NCBI GenBank assembly: GCA_910575265.1
Contig: CAJTEA010000009.1
Span: 62,001-126,000 of the forward strand
Direction: 5' to 3'
DNA: 64,000 nucleotides
Source: Oscillospiraceae bacterium
GTDB taxonomy: Bacteria > Bacillota > Clostridia > Oscillospirales > Oscillospiraceae
The notes under the pieces were generated by a model. It did no database searches. It saw only the letters and a program-made list of their open reading frames with translations, and was not told where the DNA came from. The translations under genes and the position numbers were made by a program. Position 1 is the stretch's first letter, and each line of letters opens with the position of its first letter. Shown here piece by piece: positions 59,095 through 64,000 of this stretch.

Positions 59095-60697
59095 TCTGAT
59101 GCTCTCCTTGTAAATCAAGTATCAGCTTTTCCAGTTCATCCCGGTAATTCCAGGCGATTTCAAACCGATCACTAGGAAAAACAAGGACTTCTTTCAAAAC
59201 CTCCGCCGTAATCTCACTGGTGATTTCCTTCACATCCAGATACTTTCCGAATGTAGAAACAAATCCGTTCCGCAAGCTGCCATCCGCGCCCATGTTTTCC
59301 AGCGCGGCCTCCAATTCGCTGATCCGGGCGGCGGTATCATCCCGCTGCTTGGCTGCGGCGGTTTTCGCCGCAAGATATTCCGGCTTGCCGATCTCTCCCA
59401 GCGCAAAGGATTCATAAAGGCCGCTGATCTGCTGGGAAAGCCTCTGGTGTGTCTCCCGCAGTCCGGCGAGATTTTTCTTAACTGCGGCGGCGTCTTTTTT
59501 CTGCTCACGGTGCTGTTCCTCCCACAACCGGCTCAACTCCACCGCCATTTGCGCCTGCACACGAAGCCCATCGGAAATGACTTCCAAAATATCGGCCCCC
59601 TGCACCTGTTTGACGCAGGCAAAGGAATCGTTGTATCGCGGGGTGTAGCAGTAGAAATACATTTGCTTGCCCAGCTTGTAACTCATTGCGTGGCCGCAAA
59701 CACCGCACCGAACCTTACCACGCAGAGGCCAATCACGCTTTTTTAACTCGCCATGTTCCACAAACTCCCGCATAGCCGTCTGCGCCCGGTCAAATTCTTC
59801 CCGCGTTACGATGCCCTCATGGGTGTTCTCCACGGCGATCCAGTCCTCACGGCTGACCTTGACGGTGTGCGTGTGGCCTACCCTGTCCCGTATCCGTTTT
59901 CCAAAGATGTTTTTACCAAAGTAGCGTTCATCACGGAGAATCTTTACAACAGCGGTATCCGTCCAGAAGTTGTTTTCTTCAATGCTGGGCCAGCGTGTCC
60001 GGGAGCAGCCCGCCGCCCGCTTATAAAGCATGGGCGTTGGCACAGTTTCCCGGTTCAGCGCCATGGCGATCTGGTCTGCGCTGTGTCCACTCGCCGCCAG
60101 ATGAAAGACGCGCCGTACTGTCTCCGCCGCTTCCGGGTCTATGACCAGCCGGGCCTTATCAGCCGGGTCCTTGACATAGCCATAGGGGGCGAAGGGCGCG
60201 AGAAAGTCCCCCCGCTGGGCGCGGAACTTCTTCGTGCTCCGTACCTTCCGGGACAAGTCCCGGCTATAAAGGTCATACAGAAGGGCCTTGAAGGAGGTTT
60301 CCAGGCTGTCCACATCGGTGGGCCGGATGCTGTCAAAGCCATCGTTGACGGCGATAAACCGCACTCCCAGGAAGGGGAACACGCAGGAAATGTAGTTGCC
60401 GACAGTCAGGTAATCACGGCCAAAGCGGGATAAATCTTTGACAACGATACATTGGATTTTCCCGGCCCTTGCCTGGGCGATCATCTCCTGGACAGCGGGA
60501 CGCTCAAAGTTTTTGCCGCTCCATCCATCATCACAGAACTCGATCACGCTGGTATCCGCCAATTCCGGGGTACGGCTGATAAAAGCGTCCAGCAAATTTC
60601 TCTGGTTCGTGACGCTGTTGGATTCAACTTTGCCGCTTTTCCCTAAATCATCATCCTCCGAGGACAAGCGGATATATTTTGCGGTGATAACGCTCAT
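59084..60697 (-). CDS. Large serine recombinase, G cluster gene 3
   Basis: The 537-aa enzyme has its catalytic Ser in AKYIRLSSEDDD (about 12), CDDGWSGKNFERPAV, VKDLSRFGRDYLTVG, the Recombinase domain from about 160 and the zinc ribbon KVRCGVCGHAMSYKL. A coiled coil (400-470) and a C-terminal EVLVFPSDRFEIAWNYRD follow. Complete. Coupled to gene 2 by a four-base ATGA overlap. Confidence 0.93.
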   Translation of the reverse strand: MSVITAKYIRLSSEDDDLGKSGKVESNSVTNQRNLLDAFISRTPELADTSVIEFCDDGWSGKNFERPAVQEMIAQARAGKIQCIVVKDLSRFGRDYLTVGNYISCVFPFLGVRFIAVNDGFDSIRPTDVDSLETSFKALLYDLYSRDLSRKVRSTKKFRAQRGDFLAPFAPYGYVKDPADKARLVIDPEAAETVRRVFHLAASGHSADQIAMALNRETVPTPMLYKRAAGCSRTRWPSIEENNFWTDTAVVKILRDERYFGKNIFGKRIRDRVGHTHTVKVSREDWIAVENTHEGIVTREEFDRAQTAMREFVEHGELKKRDWPLRGKVRCGVCGHAMSYKLGKQMYFYCYTPRYNDSFACVKQVQGADILEVISDGLRVQAQMAVELSRLWEEQHREQKKDAAAVKKNLAGLRETHQRLSQQISGLYESFALGEIGKPEYLAAKTAAAKQRDDTAARISELEAALENMGADGSLRNGFVSTFGKYLDVKEITSEITAEVLKEVLVFPSDRFEIAWNYRDELEKLILDLQGEHQNGA

Positions 60698-62397
60698 GCG
60701 GACACCGCCTCTCCCTCTGCCGCCAGCAGCCGGAGCAGGGCGTTGTATTCGTCCCGGTAGCGCAGAGTGATGGAAACTCGGTTCGCCCCATCAATCTCCA
60801 CCCGGTCAATCAGAGCGTGAGCCATGGCCTCCGTCAGCGCGGTTTCTTCCTTGAATTGACCGCAGGCGGTAAGCCAGGGGTTTTCCGTGGTCCGCTGCCG
60901 CTCGTCCCTCTGCCGCTGTTCCAACTCATCCAACCGGGCCTGCGCCTGTTCCATATCAGAGCGGTACTGCCGCTTCATTTCCGTGTATTCCTGCTCGGTC
61001 ATCAGCTTGTCAGCGTAATTCTGGTACAAGCTGTCATAGAGCATTTCCGCACGGCTGAAAGCCTGTTTCGCGGCGGCGATCTCCCTCTTGGCCTCCGCCT
61101 CCCGGCTGACCGCCTTTGCGGATTTACTGTACTGGCGTACCAACTTGTCCAGATTTTCAGCCAGCGCGATCTCACGCCGCAAGGTATCCCAAAGAATTTC
61201 AATCAGCTTCGTCTCATGGAAATACTTCTTGGGGCAGGAGGCCAAATCATTAGAGTGGTTTTGACAGATGTAAACGTAGTAAAGGTTTGTTCCCTTGTTC
61301 GTAACACATTTGTAGCGCACCAATGGACGGCCACAGTCAGCACAGAAGATCAGGCCCCGCAGGATATTGGGGATCGTCCCCAAGGCGTCATGACATCCAA
61401 GCCGCTCCTTATAGGCGCTGCTGGCCTCTACGGCCATTTTCTGAACCGCACGGAAGGTTTCTTCATCCACCAGCGGCTCATGGGTGTCGCGGACGATCAC
61501 CCACTCGGATTCCGGCACATAGTAGGGCTTTTTCCCCTCGGAGAAGCCGGACCGCTTGCGTCCCTGGACCATGTGACCCAAGTAGACCTCGGCGGTCAGG
61601 ACTTTTTTTACGGAGGCTATGGTCCACCGGGAATTGGCATAGGATTCGCACTTTGCCGCCCCCTTCAAGCAGAGATACCGTCCGGGGGAAGGGACTTCCT
61701 GCTCATTCAAGGTCCGGGCAATCCGCTGATAGCTCATCCCCGTCAGACGCAGGGAGAATATCTCACGCACCACCGGCGCAGTCTCCGGGTCCGGCTCAAT
61801 CCGGTGGGCATTACCGGCACACTTCTGGTAGCCGTATGCCGCCCATGAACCGATGAACTCTCCTTTCTGCTGCTTGGTCGAAATGGCCGGAAGAATCTTC
61901 CTGGATATGTCCTTGCTGTAAACGGCGTTCATGATGTTTTTCAGCGGCACTATGTAGCCGTCCTGGGTCCGCTCGGCGGTCAGCGTGTCAAAATTGTCGT
62001 TGACGGCGATAAACCGCACGTCCAAGAGCGGGAAAATCCGTTCCAGATAGTTGCCGGTTTCCCGGTAGTTGCGGCCAAACCGGGATAAATCCTTCACCAC
62101 AATGCAGTCTACCTTGCCAGAGCGAACATCCTCCATCATCCGTTCAAACTCCGGGCGGTCAAAGTTCGTTCCCGTCCGTCCGTTGTCGCAGTAAAGGTCA
62201 TAGAGCCGCATATCCGGCTGGCCGTCAATGTAGCTTTGAATCAATTCCCGCTGTGTGCTGATCGTGTCCGCTCCGGGCTTTCCGCTGTCCTCTACCGACA
62301 AGCGGGCATAGCCGCCCACCTGATAAATCCGGCGGGGCTGTTCCGCTTGGACAGCTACCGGCAGGACGGGATTGACCTTGCGTTTCGTCCGCGCCAT
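60694..62397 (-). CDS. Large serine recombinase, G cluster gene 2
   Basis: The 567-aa enzyme has its catalytic Ser in GGYARLSVEDSGK (about 33), CDNGRTGTNFDRPEF, VKDLSRFGRNYRETG, the Recombinase domain and the zinc ribbon LIFCADCGRPLVRYK. A coiled coil and a C-terminal LIDRVEIDGANRVSITLRYR follow. Start chosen at 62397, just after the stop of gene 1 (TGAAATG). Confidence 0.93.
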   Translation of the reverse strand: MARTKRKVNPVLPVAVQAEQPRRIYQVGGYARLSVEDSGKPGADTISTQRELIQSYIDGQPDMRLYDLYCDNGRTGTNFDRPEFERMMEDVRSGKVDCIVVKDLSRFGRNYRETGNYLERIFPLLDVRFIAVNDNFDTLTAERTQDGYIVPLKNIMNAVYSKDISRKILPAISTKQQKGEFIGSWAAYGYQKCAGNAHRIEPDPETAPVVREIFSLRLTGMSYQRIARTLNEQEVPSPGRYLCLKGAAKCESYANSRWTIASVKKVLTAEVYLGHMVQGRKRSGFSEGKKPYYVPESEWVIVRDTHEPLVDEETFRAVQKMAVEASSAYKERLGCHDALGTIPNILRGLIFCADCGRPLVRYKCVTNKGTNLYYVYICQNHSNDLASCPKKYFHETKLIEILWDTLRREIALAENLDKLVRQYSKSAKAVSREAEAKREIAAAKQAFSRAEMLYDSLYQNYADKLMTEQEYTEMKRQYRSDMEQAQARLDELEQRQRDERQRTTENPWLTACGQFKEETALTEAMAHALIDRVEIDGANRVSITLRYRDEYNALLRLLAAEGEAVSA

Positions 62398-62398
62398 T

Positions 62399-64000
62399 TC
62401 AGACCGCCTCCCTTCCGGGAAGGGTTCCCTGGGCCTGCCGCAGCAAATCCATCTGCCAGTGAAATTCATCGTGCCAGCGGTAGACGATCTCCACACGGCG
62501 GTCACGGAAAATCAGGATACGCTCAATCAGCGATACAATGATGGTACGGTCCAGAGCGTCAATGTTCTGGTGCTTGCGGAACTGCTCCATCCAGCCCCGG
62601 CCCTCCGAAAAATTGCCCATTTCCCGGCTCATTTCCTCTTGGATGGCCTCGGCCTGTTCCTCCGCCTCGGCACGGCGGCGGGAGTAGGTCTTTTTCAAAT
62701 CCTGGTATTCGTCCCGGTCGATCACGCCGTCAGCGAGGCTTTCATAAAGGGAGCGCAAAAGGGCCTGATTGCGGTCGATTTCTTCCCGTTTCTTCTCCAA
62801 ACGGCCTTGCAGCTTTCGCATACCCGCTTGCTGAAGCTGGGCCGTGTCGGTCAGTTCCAGCAGGTCAGAGAGGTCGATCACATCCTGGATGTATCTTCTC
62901 AATGCGTCCAGCACGATCTCATCCAGCGTTTCCACCCGCATGGAGTGGGAGAAGCAGCGCTTTTCGTTCTTGTGCGCGGCGCACACATAGTACACATACT
63001 TCTTCTTGGCGGTGGGGACGGTTTTTCGTATCATGGCCCCGCCGCACTCGCCGCAGTAGACCATGCCGGAGAACAGCTCCACCGCCTTGCCGCTGACGCT
63101 GGTGCGCGTATCCAGGGCAAGCACCTTCTGAACGCTTTCAAAGTCATAGCGGTCAATGACCGGCTCATGGCAGTTCTCCACCACCGCCCATTCTTCGCGG
63201 GGCTTCACCACCAGCCGCTTCACCCGATAGCTGGGGGTGGTCACGCGCCCCTGCTCCAACACGCCGATGTAGACCGGATTTTTCAGAATCCGCAGCACCA
63301 TCCCGGCATCCCACACGGATTCCTCTTTCAGCCGGAAGGACGTAGAGTAGCGCATCCCCTGGGACCGCTTGTAGTCCATAGGCGTGGGGATGCCCGCCGC
63401 TGTAAGGCGGTCGGCAATATCGCCCGCGCTGATTCCTTCCAGCTTCCACTTGAACATATCCCGTACCACACCGGCGGCGTATTCATCTACCAGCAGGCGG
63501 TGGCGGTTCTCCGGGTCCTTCCGGTAGCCAAAAACAGCAAAAGAGCCGATGAAATCTCCGCGCTGGCGTTTGATTTCAAGCTGGCTCCGTGTTTTCACCG
63601 AGGTATCCCGGCAATATGCCTCGTTTATGAGGTTTTTGAACGGGATGACCAACTCATCAGATTCCACGTTGCTGTGCAGACTGTCATAGTTGTCGTTGAT
63701 TGCGATAAAACGCACACCAAGGAAGTGAAATAACTGTTCCAGATACTCCCCCACGCCCAAGTGGTCCCTGCCGAAGCGGGACAAATCCTTGACCACGATG
63801 CAGTTGATCTTGCCAGCCTTGACCTCGGCCATCATCTCATGAAAGGCCGGACGGTCAAAATTGGACCCCGTGTAGCCGTCATCCACTTTCATGCCGCACT
63901 CCCGCAGTTCCGGGTGGCGCGTCATGTAGTCACGGATCAAGTCCTTCTGACCCGTGACGCTGTTGCTTTCCTCCTTGTCGCCGTCCTCGCGGGAAAGGCG
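62399..64000 (-). CDS. Large serine recombinase, G cluster gene 1 (5' end outside window)
   Basis: At least 533 codons are present. The frame is open to the window edge (RLSREDGDKEESNSVTGQ near the end, so the catalytic Ser is included). DDGYTGSNFDRPAF, VKDLSRFGRDHLGVG, zinc ribbon MVYCGECGGAMIRKT, coiled coil and a C-terminal LIERILIFRDRRVEIVYRW follow. First gene of the cluster. Confidence 0.92.
   Translation of the reverse strand, partial: RLSREDGDKEESNSVTGQKDLIRDYMTRHPELRECGMKVDDGYTGSNFDRPAFHEMMAEVKAGKINCIVVKDLSRFGRDHLGVGEYLEQLFHFLGVRFIAINDNYDSLHSNVESDELVIPFKNLINEAYCRDTSVKTRSQLEIKRQRGDFIGSFAVFGYRKDPENRHRLLVDEYAAGVVRDMFKWKLEGISAGDIADRLTAAGIPTPMDYKRSQGMRYSTSFRLKEESVWDAGMVLRILKNPVYIGVLEQGRVTTPSYRVKRLVVKPREEWAVVENCHEPVIDRYDFESVQKVLALDTRTSVSGKAVELFSGMVYCGECGGAMIRKTVPTAKKKYVYYVCAAHKNEKRCFSHSMRVETLDEIVLDALRRYIQDVIDLSDLLELTDTAQLQQAGMRKLQGRLEKKREEIDRNQALLRSLYESLADGVIDRDEYQDLKKTYSRRRAEAEEQAEAIQEEMSREMGNFSEGRGWMEQFRKHQNIDALDRTIIVSLIERILIFRDRRVEIVYRWHDEFHWQMDLLRQAQGTLPGREAV

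Larger units (their letters stand above)
33704..64000. mobile_element. Element D: Tn4451-like mobilizable element in virD4 (right end outside window)
   Basis: From the virD4 break onward the gene order is tnpW, dnaC-like, split rep, Cys-rich gene, MobL relaxase, DUF3847, three sigma-like genes, an ECF/ABC cargo operon, tnpV and the large recombinase. Recombinase, tnpV, cargo, mob and tnpW in this order is the Tn4451 plan. Its recombinase gene is itself split by elements E and X, so the true right end is displaced out of the window. Confidence 0.75.
58562..64000. mobile_element. Element G: left arm with four-gene recombinase cluster (continues outside)
   Basis: From the break in X recombinase gene 1 the sequence is new: a short AT-rich arm, a terminator and four recombinase-family genes reading toward the joint. 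The insertion lies in the codons of the conserved ADE-SGT motif of the target recombinase. Cargo and right end are beyond the window. Confidence 0.7.

Overview
The window reads as DNA of a gut-type Firmicute, most likely a clostridium of the Oscillospiraceae kind. The evidence is GC-rich transfer genes, strong AGGAGG ribosome sites, Tn4451-style small genes (tnpV, tnpW) and a very large number of serine recombinases. No rRNA, tRNA or clear chromosomal core gene is present. Almost everything belongs to mobile elements.

Layout. (1) 1-3.1 kb: end of an iron-siderophore ABC operon, then a SLOG/DUF1273 gene pair with a 161-bp MITE between its two genes. (2) 3.1-33.7 kb: an integrative conjugative element (ICE) read mostly leftward: RepA-type initiator, CHAP hydrolase, VirB4, PrgI, TrbL/VirB6, VirB2-like protein and VirD4. 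Its trbL gene is cut twice. Element A (about 11.25-17.67 kb) carries a CRESS/geminivirus-like Rep, a canonical stem-loop origin, a lipoprotein and a serine recombinase. Element B (about 18.09-31.59 kb) carries sigma-like genes, a TetR/CDF/MATE/MntR transport operon, TnpV, recombinase, ParB, a MobV relaxase with an oriT, a RepA helicase and a DUF262 gene. The three trbL pieces (31.6-31.8, 17.7-18.1 and 11.05-11.25 kb) join in frame if A and B are removed. (3) From 33.7 kb to the window end: element D, inserted in virD4, with tnpW, dnaC, an iteron-bearing rep gene, MobL relaxase, sigma-like regulators, an ECF sigma/anti-sigma/ABC cargo operon, tnpV and a large recombinase.

D's own recombinase gene is also broken. 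Elements E1 and E2 (45.27-54.04 kb) sit inside it. E1 carries a CHAT protease-STAND NTPase-TPR gene overlapping a small hydrophobic-segment gene. E2 carries a recombinase pair and a TOPRIM-like gene. A few hundred bases away a related element X (from 54.49 kb) is inserted in the opposite orientation in the same gene. X brings a three-gene recombinase cluster whose first gene is truncated by element G (from about 58.56 kb), with a four-gene recombinase cluster running off the window.

The window is therefore a Russian-doll stack of at least six or seven serine-recombinase elements, each disabling a transfer or recombination gene of the one before. The most original content is the CRESS-type integrative element with its origin, the CHAT-STAND-TPR candidate defence operon, the TOPRIM gene beside it, and recurrent recombinase-like proteins that lack the catalytic domain.
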